This document shows positions 1 through 14,300 of a DNA stretch of 64,000 nucleotides, one piece after another (position 1 is the first letter of the stretch; each line of letters starts with the position of its first letter). Under the pieces are notes generated by a model. That model was not told the DNA's origin. It did not search any database and saw only the letters and a program-made list of their open reading frames with translations. Made by a program: the position numbers and the translations under genes. Source of the stretch: Helicoverpa zea (Eukaryota; Arthropoda; Insecta; Lepidoptera; Noctuidae); the NCBI RefSeq assembly GCF_022581195.2, contig NC_061464.1, forward strand, positions 12,501,254 through 12,565,253, written 5' to 3'.

Positions 1-284
1 GGGTAGAGAACAGGTACCATTTAAAACACTTTGAAAATCCCAGATTTAAATGTTCCATTGGCTAGTGCATCCATTGTTCCAATCAAAATAAAAAACCAGA
101 TTCAAAAAATCTAAAAGTCCCTATTTCGTTATCACGCGTTCCAGCTTGCTACCAGATCCTGCCCTCAGGGTCCCAACGCTATATATCAAGGATAAGTGTC
201 TCCAATGTTTACAGATACGCCTTTATATCTTTCCCTTCCGAGAATAAATGGCAGCCACAAGTCTTATGATTTTGTTACTTTTTC
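1..284. other. intronic sequence, nothing recognised
   Basis: AT-rich sequence upstream of the first TIR element. It presumably lies within the intron preceding the first visible receptor exon. No exon, repeat or RNA gene could be supported. A short open frame starting near 196 runs across the boundary of the TIR element at 285 and is not credible as a gene. Confidence 0.5.
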
Positions 285-1252
285 TATACTTCGGCCGTTC
301 AGAGAATGCGTTCCTGACACCTATCAGTTAGTCACGACTAGTGATGGGCACAACATAACACTGAGTTCGTTACCGTTCCTTCAAAATGAACCGCCGCATT
401 ATTTTAAGATTATTTTCGTTTTAAATTGGCGGAATCATTTGTTTTATATTTTAGTTATTTAAGTGGAAACCAAAAAAAGGTAATATTCATATAATAAAAT
501 TGTTTTATTTATTCTTTGTTACAAGTACATTGAATTGAATGTGCGAACAGAATATTAATCAGACTCCGATTTGCTTGAGGAGGTGGTGTCTTCATCATCA
601 TCTTCGCCTACATGTATAATTATATTATTATCAATAACAGAATCAATCCTGATATCTCGGTCTAACAAAAGCTGGGTAATCAAATAAAAACAGATCGAAA
701 ACACTTGAAAAACGTGGTCTATGCGCACGAAACGACAACGGACGACTGTTTTAGCGTCACAAAATGGCGGCCCATAACGCCATTTGGGGTTACCATTTTT
801 AATCTAAGTATAAAAATGCGGTTTGGTCATAGTTTTATTTTTATATTTCATAAACGTTATAATTAAGTCTTATAGTCCATTATTTTCCAATTCTTAAAAA
901 GAAAATCAAAACGTATTATTTTATATTATAACTGTATAAGAACAGATTACGATACTTGCCTGTTATTTTTAGCACAGCACTACAAAATATAAACCGCTGA
1001 CATAACCTTGTAATAGCGCAGTATAGATTTAGAAAAATATTGTTTACTAAGTTATTTGACACTCAGTTTGGCACAAAATTATAACATTCATTGATTATTG
1101 ATATAATAATGTTGTTTTAATGCTCCTCAATTGTTAAAACGGTAAACAACCAGCAAAAATATTTTTATCGTAACTGCAACGCCATTGCAAAGTTACGTCG
1201 TCAGTTCAATCGCGACGTGTCAGGAACGCATTCTCTGAATGGCCGAACTATA
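285..1252 (+). mobile_element. 968-bp TIR element, family 1, copy A (non-autonomous)
   Basis: The element starts TATACTTCGGCCGTTCAGAG and ends with the inverted complement (...GAATGGCCGAACTATA). The terminal inverted repeats run about 30 bp and continue through GAATGCGTTCCTGACAC. The flanks fit a TA target duplication, as in Tc1/mariner-like elements, although the superfamily is inferred only from this. No transposase is encoded. Two more copies of exactly the same length lie at 13555-14522 (inverted) and 14843-15810. By eye copy A differs from copy C at only a handful of positions. It sits in an intron of the peptide receptor gene. Confidence 0.88.
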
Positions 1253-2180
1253 GATAATAGGATCCTGTTTCTTATAACAAGAACTAAGTCTCCCTAGAGA
1301 CACAACTTTCTTAACTTTACTATTTGTTCTTGAAAAAAATATGTCGATCTATGAGCAATTTCACAAGAAATAGAAATAGGATTATTGGTAAAAACATTGT
1401 CTAATGATGTCCTATAAAATTGTGGTATCTAAGGTTCTCAAAGTAGTTCCTAAGAACATTCAATTGGTTTCTAAGTCAAGTAAAAAGTGTCAAGATTTTT
1501 GGGTCATTCCAATATTGCAGCTGCGACCTTAAAGGTCACTCACTTCGTTTTTCAAATCGATACAGTGAGTGACATTTGAAGGATATCATCGGAGATCAAG
1601 GTCAGGAGGATTAGATTTGATTCTGCAAACGCGTAGTTTTAACGATGTACTTCTGAGGAGTATTTTTAGAGAAAGGGTTTTGTATGTGGGTCTTCGAGTG
1701 TGTATTCAAAGTTGTGTGAGCTATTGTTGTCCACGCATCTGAATATTATGTGGAAGTAAATAAGACTCCGTCCGATCTTTGTTAGTCTATCATAGAAAAG
1801 CAGAATTAATGCTCAATATTTTGAAAATTCTATTCTTACCATTTTTATTTTAATCCATAAATAGCAATTTCAACAAACAAGCAAGAAACATTGCCTATCT
1901 GAGGCTTCGAATGACAACATTACATAAAAACACGATTGCTCAACTACAGCTGTTGTCCTTTCCGTGTGTAACTTTTCCGCTCTAACAGCCTTTTCACACT
2001 GACCGAATTTTCGAGCATAAAAACCGCGCTATACTTACAGCTTTTACAAAATAAGCGGTATTGCGCATGAAAACCGATCCAGAAATACTGTCAGAGCAGC
2101 AAAGTTATTTAACAAAAGCCATACGTTTGACCAACAAACTTCAACAAGGCTTTAAATATTTAACCTATCTCATCCCCAAG
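1253..2180. other. intron preceding the TM5 exon
   Basis: No repeat or exon is recognised until the splice acceptor at 2179-2180 (CATCCCCAAG). The sequence has ordinary AT-rich intron composition. Confidence 0.5.
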
Positions 2181-2328
2181 GTTCTGGCAACGCGTCCCTG
2201 GAGTCAGCCTTCTGCGCGATGCTGGAGATGCCGTCCTGGTACCTGTGCGAGCTGAGCAGCCTGCTGTTCTTCATCCTGCCAGGAGTCATCATCCTGTGCC
2301 TCTACGTGCGCATGGGGCTCAGAATTAG
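2181..2328 (+). CDS. receptor exon: ECL2 and TM5
   Basis: 148 nt, acceptor CCCCAAG at 2174-2180, donor AG|GTACG after 2328. The frame enters with two bases of a split codon and leaves with two. It encodes a potential N-glycosylation site (NAS) in the extracellular loop, the loop cysteine in ESAFCAML, and the hydrophobic TM5 ending in YVRMGLRI. Confidence 0.88.
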
Positions 2329-5300
2329 GTACGTTATGGGGTATGTATCAGTTGTTTTTATCAATAAGTGTTACGCTAGAAGTGCTTATAGCTTAATAGG
2401 AAGATGAAGTAGCAAGCCTAGCTTTGTCCACAACGTCTGCGACCTGCTATCAAAATATCAGATAATCTTTTTAATTTCATCTTTTTTTTGTACCTGTTTC
2501 CAAGTTATTTGGTGTCGGCGCAATACGTTCTCCGCTTCTATTCTTCTCTGTGAGGAGCCATACCACACTACTACTACTTAATAGATTCTAAGTACATAAG
2601 TCATATTAACATCCACTCCCTTCTTACTCATGTCCTCTTTCAGGCAATCTATACATATTTACTTTGATCTACCTCTCTATTACGTAAGCCTTTGTGTTTC
2701 CAAGAAATTTTCTCAAAATAGTATGTGTTAAGTTAATACAGCTAAAAGTAAATAATAGGGATATACTCATGATTAATTTAAGGGTTCAAGTTCAGCTCTG
2801 TTTGTTCAGGGTTTATTTAGAAAAGGGTTTAGATGAGAACATTACTCCAGTGTAAGTTTATGTATCTCTGTACTTATAGTTTTAGGACTTAAAAATATAA
2901 GCTTATTTAATACTTAATATTTTATGATGAAGTGACATAACACTTCGTTGAAACACGAATCTTAATTAACAGAAGCAAGTAATTTTTTCCTTAATTCGTA
3001 CAAAATAATTAAGTCTTAGGGAAAAACAACATATAAACTTTTATAATGAACAAGCTTTATGCTAACTCTCTAACTTCATCGTCCAATCACAACTTAAACC
3101 TAAAGTTTTATTTAGGAGCTTTCAATTTATTTCAAAATGTATATTTCAGACATCCCAATAATATTTACTTTGATGAGATTTATTTCAATAATCCACTTAT
3201 TCATCATAATAAACTGGATCCATTGTGGCGAGTGTGAATCCAATTTGATTGCTCTTTTGTTACTGCCAAATTGAATTAACTCGTTCTAAGCACGTTATTT
3301 CTCATAAAAGACTTGGATTTTCAACAGAATTAGTTTTGTACAATAGACTGACGGATGGAGTGTAGACAGGCCGGGGTTCGATGCTCTAGCACATCCCTTG
3401 TATACTTGTAGTTTAGTCGTCACTGAAACTTTTTAATGAGGTGCTATAGGCTTAGTTAAATAAATGAAATTCAATGATTTTCGCATTCGTGTAAAAAAGT
3501 TAAGATTTGTGTGCCCAAACAAAATCGGTCGACAAAACGTTTGCAATTGCAAACTCTGACTTTTGAATATTTTACAGTCAAAGAACCATTTCCCTAACAT
3601 CCTTCCCCCATCAAAAAATATAAACCGAGTTTAGAATGTTATGTAAAAACATACAGCTAGGTTACTATATCATCAATGGTATTACCCGGTTCAGATTTAA
3701 CCGTCTATTGCTAGCATAGGTATGCGTGCCCATGACTAGCCTGCAAACCCGTGCTAGAGCGCACCGCACCCGGATTACCCGGCTCTAAATAAAAACTTTA
3801 AAGTAAAACGTTACAAAACCTTTGACCTTTCCCCCGATCCATCACGACCGGCATGTGGACGGGGACTTTTTGTTCCCTTTACATTGCACTTGAGTTCACT
3901 AATGTTATAAATGCTGTGACTCTCGCTTGGAAAAGTTTTATGGTTTAAGTACTTAGTACTTAAGCTGTTTTATGAAGACTTATAGCCGGTTGCAAGATAT
4001 TAGTGTGATGTAGAAATTGTTGTTTTGTTAGCCAACATAATTAAGTTTAACTTTGTTACGAAACCAGTCTTTACATTTTGGAACGAAAAAACAAACGTCA
4101 AGATAACGATGACAGTCAGAGGGTTGAGACAAAGGGTTAACCGCATTAATTTTGATGGAAATTGCTATTAGGGAGATAAAAGTGTAAGATACACTAAAGT
4201 GTAATATTAAAGCACTTGTATTTAGCATTAAGCGCACGTTTGAAAGATCAGGTATTTTGACGGTATCAGACTGACTGAAAACTTTGATTGGCGTCAAGAT
4301 TTTCTTTAAAAAAAAAAACAATTGCCAACCATCGGGACAACTGTCGGCTGACTGTTTAGTCTAAGTATGCGGGGGCGTTAATCTTATAACAGAATGAAAC
4401 AAATGAATTTTCATTCACTTAAAATACATTACATAAAAATACTTTTTAACAAATGTTAAGACAATCTGTTTTAATTGCACGTGATCCGAGACGGTATATA
4501 ACAGTAAAGTTGCGTCGCGATGACAAGATGACTGACAGTGTTTCCAGTGAACTTGAACTTGGACTTCGAGTAATTGAGCTCCGTAATGGCGGACATTTTC
4601 ATTTTGTAACTTCAATTCGATGTAATAAAGAATAATGAGGGAATGAAATAAATCTACGTGTAAATTTTATATTGTTAAGGCTTTATATTATTATTACAGA
4701 ATTTTATTAACTTTAAACATTATGAAATTGTTATTATATAGTAAGTATTGTGCAAGTCTTAGAAAGCATAGTGAAATCGTTAAAGATACCTATTATTCGT
4801 AAAATGTTATACATGATGCTTAAGGGTAGGTGGATCGTCCGTGAAATTACCGCCCCTTGGTCAAATCGTTGATGTGACTCCTGGGTATCTTTACAGTTAA
4901 ATATTACAACCCAACCTTAATGTTTAAGTCCTACATTAAGACGCCACCGTGATTTTGATAGCCGTTTGCCATGCCAAATTATAGGACTACCCGCTTACCA
5001 ATGGATCTGAAATTTTGATATAGGTAAATTGATATCTTTATCTAGATTCTGCCAGAACGAAAACACGATACTGATAATTTTACTCGATCATAATTAATTC
5101 CGAAAACACGTCTAAAAAAGTACTATTTTTGAAATTACAAGGAAGTTACACTATCTTTATGTTTCAAAATTACTCTAATATATTCTTAACATCAATATTA
5201 ACGTTCTGTCAAAGTCATTTTTCCATAACTATTACCAAACATTTTTAATTAAAGTTTTAAGATATTGGATCATGATAGACGCTACGCAATTCTGAACCTT

Positions 5301-8300
5301 ATGTCCGTGCTCTAGCGATTGATACACAATGTGTACGGAGACGAGCCTGGAGCCAGTCCGGCGATAGCCCTCGTCGAGGTCGGACCTGCGCATGTTGTCG
5401 CTCCGGCCGTAGGTATAATAATTTGTGACGATAACTCAGATTTGCGCGCGGCCCTATGTGTGCGTCGGCTTGTAAATATACAACTTTCGCTCGTGTGACA
5501 GTGACGTCGTCCGAGCATGACGTGTTCTTATCGCTTTTTGTTATGGGTACAGTCGTTTACAAAAATGTCTAGTTGTTCACGAAGAAAATGTTTAAGGAGT
5601 CAGGTAGCGTTTCAAAAAATGAAACAACATCCAAAGCTTTTTATTATTACATCTTACAGTTTTTCATTATTTTCTCATAAGTTTTTTCAAATTGACATTG
5701 ACAGTATCTGAGAAATAAATGAGGTGAAATATCTAAGATGAATTAAATACTCCTTACATATTTTCTAGCTCGGGGTACGAGGACAATAAATAAAAGTGTG
5801 GACTTGATTTTTCAAGTAGCGATTCAGAATCATTATAAATAAATAAATATTTTTATTGGGTATTAAACAAATCAAAAACTAACTTAATAATTTCAATAGA
5901 TATTTACACAGATAAATAAACATTAAATTACGTAATAACTGTTTTTCCTTAAACAGCCGTAACCCCTAAATAACTGTATTTGTACCCGACTGTACCTCTT
6001 GTCACGCACACAAAGTCACTGTATATGTACAAGGGTTACCCACACATAACCGCGCGCAAGACTGAGTTGAACTTACTATAAGCACTCTGAGAACAAAAAA
6101 TCTATGGAGACCGTGTTATACTATAAATTCTTTTTTTTACATTATATTATTATTTATATTTCAGTTTTAATAAATATGTTTAAAAATGAATTACTTAGCT
6201 TCATTACTTCTTTGATACCTTACAGCTTCACTACATACATTTATAGCATACATAACACACAAGATCTGCGACGCTTTTATTCCTTAACCACTTAATTTTT
6301 ACTAGCTGTTTAACGCGATTTTAGCCGCATTCCCGGGGAACTTCTTCCTGTGCCCGGATAAAATATGGCCTACATTCACTGGGGATAGTGTAAATCTCTA
6401 ATTGTGAAAGCAAATCAAATCAGTTAAGCAGTTTCAGAGCTTATACAATCCACAGAAACAAACAATCAAATCTTCCCTCTTTATAACATTAGTATAAATT
6501 ATTTAACACTGGTCAAACGCTTTCATTTGATACCCATATTGAGAGAGCTATAAAAAAACAATGCAATTCAGCATTTTCTGGCGGTGGCTATCTTGGACTT
6601 TAAATAATATTATACATGATTCTACATACTAATCAAGCCCTTTCATTTGATATCCATACTGAAGGAATTGTAAAAAAAATATGTTATTCGCCATTTTGTG
6701 GCGGCGGCCATCTTGGGCCGATATTCACCAAATAAAGCTAGGAACACTCCCGATTAATTTCATTTCAAACAAAAAAACCTAAATACATATCGATTCATCC
6801 GTTCTGGATATACAAACACACATACACGACACACCACACATACATACACACAACCATACGCGTCCAAATTATCATATTACTCTTCATAAAAAGTTTTCAT
6901 TACAAATATTTTTTGTAAGTACAACAAAAAAAAAATCCGATCAAAAAATAAAAAACTTAGGTAAGTTGCGGCTCCCTATCTTCCCTGTTCGGTTCTCCTG
7001 ACCCCGCGCTGACCTCGGCGTGTGCGATTGGCGCGAAATTCAAATTTTACACATTGAGTGAAGAGTATAGCTTGCGCGACGCGATAGACGCGGAAGTGTA
7101 GTGGGCGGAGCTATCTAAAATCAAAAAATCCGCGGTGCGGTCTTAATGCCGGTATAAAATACAGCCTACTTGCAAAAGCCAGGTTTTCTATATGTTTTAA
7201 GAATAGATTTCACTATGCTTTGTAAGAACAAAATTAGGTAAGTACTTAAAAAAATCTAACATTTTATAATTAAGTATGAAACCTAGGCAAGATTTAATAA
7301 TTATTACATCGAATCCAGACGTAAATCAATAACTGGTTCCCGCTAACTGAAGTAAATAACAACGTGAAAGTATAAAAAATTAACAAAAAACTCTTTGAAG
7401 TGAGTTTTCTAATTAACTGTTTTGTAGACTGTACTTTACACGTGTGCTAACGATCATAATTACTATTTGTAAAGTATATTTTAATTGATATTGGATTCAG
7501 AGTGATTCAGCACTTATTTGTTTTTTTCATACTTTTTTCAATCATTAACTGTTTTTAAATTATTTATTTTTTTGATGGGTTGAGTTAATCTCTTGATTTG
7601 AAAACATATATTTTGTGCTTTAACAGATTTTGAGTTGCCTCCTTGGTCTCGTATGTACAAGAATGACTGGTAGGCTTAGTGAGGAGGGTCCTGAGTTCGA
7701 TTCTCCAGTCAGGCTGTTTTATAGTGATTTTTCATAAAAAGTTTTTTACAATAATAACCGATCTATTAATTTAATTTTGCTCCAGTACCGATCGTAACGA
7801 TTAATCGTACAATTTAGATCTACATCTCTTTATAAAAAAAAATATTGGACATCTCTAATCCATTTTATCTAAAAACCCAAGCTTTAACGTTTTTCCTGGC
7901 TCGGTATGCCAAACCAAAATATAATCAAAAATTCAATAGAAATATTCAAATCAACGGAATTGATCGCTGGTATCCATTTTAATTGGAAAATTCCTGGTCC
8001 ATTTGATTTGTAAGTTGTGGGCCTTTTGTTTTACACAAATATCGAATCATTTAGAATTCAATTAGCTTTTATGATAGCCTAATGGAATGTTCTGAGGGAT
8101 GATAGCTGTTTAATGGCCGTTTCCTATCGTTAATAATCCTCTATCGTTTGTTTGCTTACTACGGATAGCAGCCACAAGCTTGATGATGCCCTCCTACCCG
8201 ATTATCGGCTACGGCGGCTGTTCTCATACAAGGAGATAAGCCATCTGCGCAGGTATTATAGTGCACGAGCATTTGCGCACACACAGGTGCACTCACTATT

Positions 8301-11300
8301 CCTTCACTGTCATAGCGCGGTGGGACGACAATCCGACACCACCGGAGAGAGATCAGGCGCAAGACCGACATTTACGTGCTCTCCGATGCACGGGTGTATC
8401 AATCACCAACTTCCAGGCTCCGGGCTGCTTTGTGTAAGTTTCTAAAACCCACAAAGCAATTTTGGCCCGACCCGAGAATCGAACCCGAGACTTCGTGCTC
8501 AGCAGCCACAACGAGGCAGTTCCACAAGCTTCATACAAGAGATGTCAAACTCCTATCTCTAGTAAGGAAAACAATAGATAGATTAAATATTGGGACGGCC
8601 GTTAATAAGTAGGAACTTGACAGTTGTAAGCGACTTGTCTATCGGTGATATTATTTTAAAGTGTCTATCGTTAAGTTAACCATTAGGCACCATTGGCGTA
8701 TAGTAGGGATGTTGAGAAATCAAGTTTAGCTACTATCCTTATTACTAGCCTTATAAATTGAGTTTCAATGATTCCATGGCTCATTAAAGTTATTTCAATA
8801 AGCTTACCAAAAATATCTGGTAAATTATTTAGTGAAGTAGAGGTATTACTTTTATATTATTTTTCACTAACGAATAATATTCATTCATTGATTTATCAAC
8901 TCATCACACACTCCGAGTTGGAGTACTTTCACACAACTTGACGATAATTAAAGCATTGATTTAACAAAACAACAAAACTTATTAAGGAACTAAAAGTAAT
9001 TAATTTGTGAATAGTTACTTGAATTAAAAACGAGCATGTTGATGGCATATGTTAAATAGTTTTTCAAATTATCAAAAAGTTTCAATAATTACTCATGTGA
9101 TAGGGTACTCAAACTCATCGTGTAAGCGATTATTAAATACCAAAAATACTTTAAACAAAATCTATATTAATAGTGATAAAGAGAACATATATTTTTTCCG
9201 TTGTTACTCTTAAAATACTAAATCGATATGAAAAAATACATTACCTATTAGGAAGTTACACTATTTTCAGGTGGCATAGGCTGATGACATTTCATCAGGG
9301 TATAGAAACTTTACACAGGACACTGGTGAAACCGCGGCAACTGATAGTGTTGAAATAAAACTGAAGCTTGATAACTTGTAAGCTCTTTAGCAACAAATTA
9401 TCAAATTGAAAAGCACTCTCAAAATTACTCAATAAAAGGGATGCAGCCTTTTCTTAATTAAAACTATCATTTCACTTTATATTTGTAATTATTAAGCCTG
9501 GCGACACAAATAAAACACAACGACTGACGCTTAAGAATGTCTTGAATATTTAGGTACATAAGTTTACTAGAAAACTGCTTTGTTTAGAAGTAATAAAATC
9601 TGCTTGTTTTCTTTTAGAAGAAAATTCATTGAAAAACAATTACGTTTCAGTTGACAGGAATAGCTTATCTGCAGCTTAGACTTGACTAAGAAATATTTTA
9701 GTAAAAAAGCTATACGTGAACATATTCTGTCTTATTATTATCCTCCCGCCCTTGTCCCAATTTCATTTGCGTTCGACGCAGCATGTTTTCTTCTTCCATA
9801 CTCTACTATCTGTCGTCATTTCACTTATCGACACATATCGACTTTTACACAATCCGTCCATCGTTTCTTTGGATGTCCACAGTAAATCTATACTTATCTA
9901 TACTAATATTATAAAGAGGTAAAGTTTGTTTGTTTGTTTGGTTGTAATAGGCTCAAAAACTACTGGGCCGTTTTTAAAAATTCTTTCACCATTCGAAAGC
10001 TACATTATCCACGAGTAACATAGGCTATATTTTATCCCGGTACGGGCAGTAGTTACCACGGGACGCGGGTAAAACCGCGGGAAAACGGCTAATTATTATA
10101 ATATAAGTAGACCAATAACACCATTTAAATAAATACCTACCTTTATATTCTCAATCAAAATACACCCACTTACTCCCAAATACCTACGCGAATATCTAAG
10201 TTTAATTACACTAGGTATAGTAAACAGTAAACAATGCAAGCTACGGCCAATCATCCCGCAAGTCAAACACGGTCTGCAAGAGATGAACTATCTTCAGTAA
10301 TAGGTACTGGGGTTCGATACCCGGGCGTTGATTGCGCGTGTTGTTACTTGTAAGACTAAAGACACACACGTGTGTTTAGTTTGTGCAACTTGTATATTAG
10401 GTAGTTTGTGTTTAAGGAGTGAAGGTCGTTGATATGTGTAGTTTGGATGGTGACCTTGGATGGGATGGAGACGATTTTTTTTTTGTGATTCATCATCTTT
10501 GGTGAATAAATTGGAGCTTTTATAATGCCTTAATAGCTAGTAGCATAGTAATTCAGGAGTGCCGTAACTGAAAGTAAACTTATATTTTGGGTTCCCTACA
10601 GTTTCCATAAACTTAATAAAGACGTACATACGCGTAAGATGATAAACATTATGTTGACATTTTAGGCTATACCTAGGTACTAAAAGTTTCAAACGTACAA
10701 ACCTCATGGCATTAAACTTATAGGTACCAATAATATAATAATTACTTCGACATACAAAAACAACGTATTACTCTTACTACTAGTCAAACATTTCTCCCTT
10801 ATTTTTGTGGCATATAAAGTAATTTCTGACACTAACACTCATAAATCAGTGTTCTCCACGTAACGTACATTTTGTTCTGCTACCGGCTGCGGCCGAAGAT
10901 AAGGAGTATTAATTAGATACCTCTCGTGTCTAGCCTAATGTTTGTGTATGTGCCGGCGAGGTTTTATTCGCTAGAAATGTTTATATTTGCTTCGAGGATA
11001 ACAGCTCATAGAGGAGCTGAAAATACCTGACAAAAAACACGTAGGTAGGTACAAGTACTTAGCATTTTATACGCACACACAACTCGCCAATGCATGTTAC
11101 CTAATCCAATGTCTAACGATAACAGTTACAATTACCGAAAATACATACACGATTTAGCTTTCAAAATTCTGACAATATGATTCAAATGATCAGAAATGAA
11201 TGCATTGGGATGCCATTATCGCGCCTTGTCGCGGAAGCTAGCGGAATGACGGCTTTCAATAGCTGTGAGTATAAGGCTAGGTTCTACTGCCAGCGGGTTA

Positions 11301-11352
11301 CGGTGAGGCGAGGTCACAATGTTAGCGGGACACAAGTGTATGACTAAGGTTA

Positions 11353-11383
<31 letters not shown>

Positions 11384-14300
11384 GCGACGTAAAATCATCA
11401 AATGACCCCTCCCGCTGTGGGTTAGCAGCGGTGAGGGAGTGTCAGACTTTTACTGACTAAAATCGTCGTGTTCCGTCATAGGCCTTTTATGTACCAGGGC
11501 CGCGGTATCTCTTTCGAACAACCCGCAGCCCCGGCAGGCCTTGGCCCTGCTGGGCCCCGCTGGGGTTGCTGACATCTCTTTGAGGAGCGCGTGGAACAAC
11601 GCGCGCCGTCGACACGGGTCTGTCGTCTAGAAAGACAGAGGGACGATGAGCCACCCGAACTCACCGCCCACAGACCCACGCCTACGGTGGCCGGGAGTCA
11701 TCTCGCGACACCCGGCGCCCATGGTGTCTACCTGGTCCAGCGCGGCGGCCGGGATGAGAGGTGCGAACTCTCTGGCGTTCCGCCTCCTCCTTCTCGAGCA
11801 TGACCGCTTCGCAGAAGGAGGCGACGGCATCCCATTCCCTCTCGCCCCGGACCATGGCCTGAACCAGGGCCGGACGCGAGAGGTCGCCGCCGCCCAAAGC
11901 CTCGACGAGGACCCGGCGGTACCCCTCCCATGACTAAGGTTACCTTGGTTTTGTATAAGATGGTGTGTCATGGTGTCACAATTAGTTCTTGTAAAAATGA
12001 CATTGTAAGTATAGTAAGTTCAACTCAGTCGTGCGCGCGGCCTTTTGTGTGGGTAATCCTTGTACATATACAGTGACTTTGTGTGCGTGACAAGAGGTAC
12101 AGTCAGGTACAAATACAGTTATTTCGGGGTTGTATACAGGTGTTTAAGAAAAATAGTTATAACGTAATTTAGTGTTAATCTTTTTATAACGATTCTGAAT
12201 CGCTACTTGAAAAATCAAATGATGAATTTTTGGATTCGCTACTTTCCAAGGTGAATTATAAATTCTGACTCCATGTCAAAATGTCTATAGTATTCTTCTT
12301 TATTCTTTTGTACATGTCGACAAGTATTACCCCACATCCCTTAATCAATTTGATTTAAACGTTCATTTATGAGTTTCATTATTTCCGTCTTATTTTGGTC
12401 GACATTATGCGAAGCAATATAATTTTTTAAAATTCCCCACACATTTTGTTTACATTATTATACACGATTACGTTTTTTTTTTTAGTCCACACTTTTATTT
12501 ATTGTCCGCGTACCCCGAGCTAGAAAATATGTAAGGAGTATTTAATTCATCTTAGATATTTCACGTCATTTATTTCTTAGACACTGTCAATGTCAATTTG
12601 AAAAGACGTATGAGAAAATAATGAAAAACTGTAAAATGTTATAATAAAAAGCTTTGAATGTTTCATTTTTTGAAACGCTACCTGACTCCTTTGAAACATT
12701 TTCTCCGTGAAGAACTAGACATTTTTGTAAACGACTGTACCCATAACAAAAAGCGATAAGAACACGTCATCCTCGGACGACGTCACTGTCACACGAATGA
12801 AAGTTGTATATTTACAAGCCGACGCACACATAGGGCCGCGCGCAAATCTGAGTTGAACTATCTATAATTGTATTAATGTTTTTGTTAGGCTCAATAAGTT
12901 CAAATTTGATTATTGACAATTATGTATCACCTAGGCTTAAAGGTTACCAATAGAATAGCTGGATTTCTAGAAAATTAAGGCGTTAAAATGACTCATTTTG
13001 TTCAAATATTGAATGAATGTTTGTTCATGGTTTTGACGCACCGCAGTCAATTCATATTAAGGTATCATCTATGAGTCATTTCGAACACCAAACGGTAATT
13101 TCATAATCAACCCGAAAAATCATTTATCAATACGTCTTAAAAGGTTACAATGTCTGCGGTACTTTTACAGTTTTATGCTTTATTCAAATAACTTACCTAG
13201 TATAGTATACATATACTACTTCAATGTACGAAGTCACGTAAGCATAAATCAGTAACAAAGTTAGAAAAAAAATTATCGGAATATACCTCACGTTCTTACT
13301 ACCTGAAATAACCCAGAAATCCTTTCTAATAAACTCACAAATAACAATACAGTTTCGGATCAAATGACATTAATAACGTACCTTACCTTAGTTCCGGATC
13401 TCCGGAACTCCGGAACTCCGGGACTCGCGCCGAGTCGGTGTCACCGTTGTAAATCTTATGAAGCAATACCACGATCCATTTCACTTGGACTTCGATTACC
13501 TTAGACACACGTACAAGTAAATAAGCTATATTTGTTTAGTTTTGTTGTATTTATTATAGTTCGGCCATTCAGAGAATGCGTTCCTGACACGTCGCGATTG
13601 AACTGACGACGTAACTTTGCAATGGCGTTGCAGTTACGATAAAAATATTTTTGCTGGTTGTTTACCGTTTTAACAATTGAGGAGCATTAAAACAACATTA
13701 TTATATCAATAATCAATGAATGTTATAATTTTGTGCCAAACTGAGTGTCAAATAACTTGGTAAACAATATTTTTCTAAATCTATACTGCGCTATTACAAG
13801 GTTATGTCAGCGGTTTATATTTTGTAGTGCTGTGCTAAAAATAACAGGCAAGTATCGTAATCTGTTCTTATACAGTTATAATATAAAATAATACGTTTTG
13901 ATTTTCTTTTTAAGAATTGGAAAATAATGGACTATAAGACTTAATTATAACGTTTATGAAATATAAAAATAAAACTATGACCAAACCGCATTTTTATACT
14001 TAGATTAAAAATGGTAACCCCAAATGGCGTTATGGGCCGCCATTTTGTGACGCTAAAACAGTCGTCCGTTGTCGTTTCGTGCGCATAGACCACGTTTTTC
14101 AAGTGTTTTCGATCTGTTTTTATTTGATTACCCGGCTTTTGTTAGACCGAGATATCAGGATTGATTCTGTTATTGATAATAATATAATTATACATGTAGG
14201 CGAAGATGATGATGAAGACACCACCTCCTCAAGCAAATCGGAGTCTGATTAATATTCTGTTCGCACATTCAATTCAATGTACTTGTAACAAAGAATAAAT

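Noticed and set aside
8152..8612. Group of overlapping short open frames
   Set aside because: They fall on a GC-rich SINE-like repeat that is also present at 32300-32660.
11476..11971. Several overlapping open frames on both strands in a GC-rich block
   Set aside because: The block is a LINE 3' fragment with a target duplication. Only the minus-strand C-terminal frame (to 11682) is meaningful.
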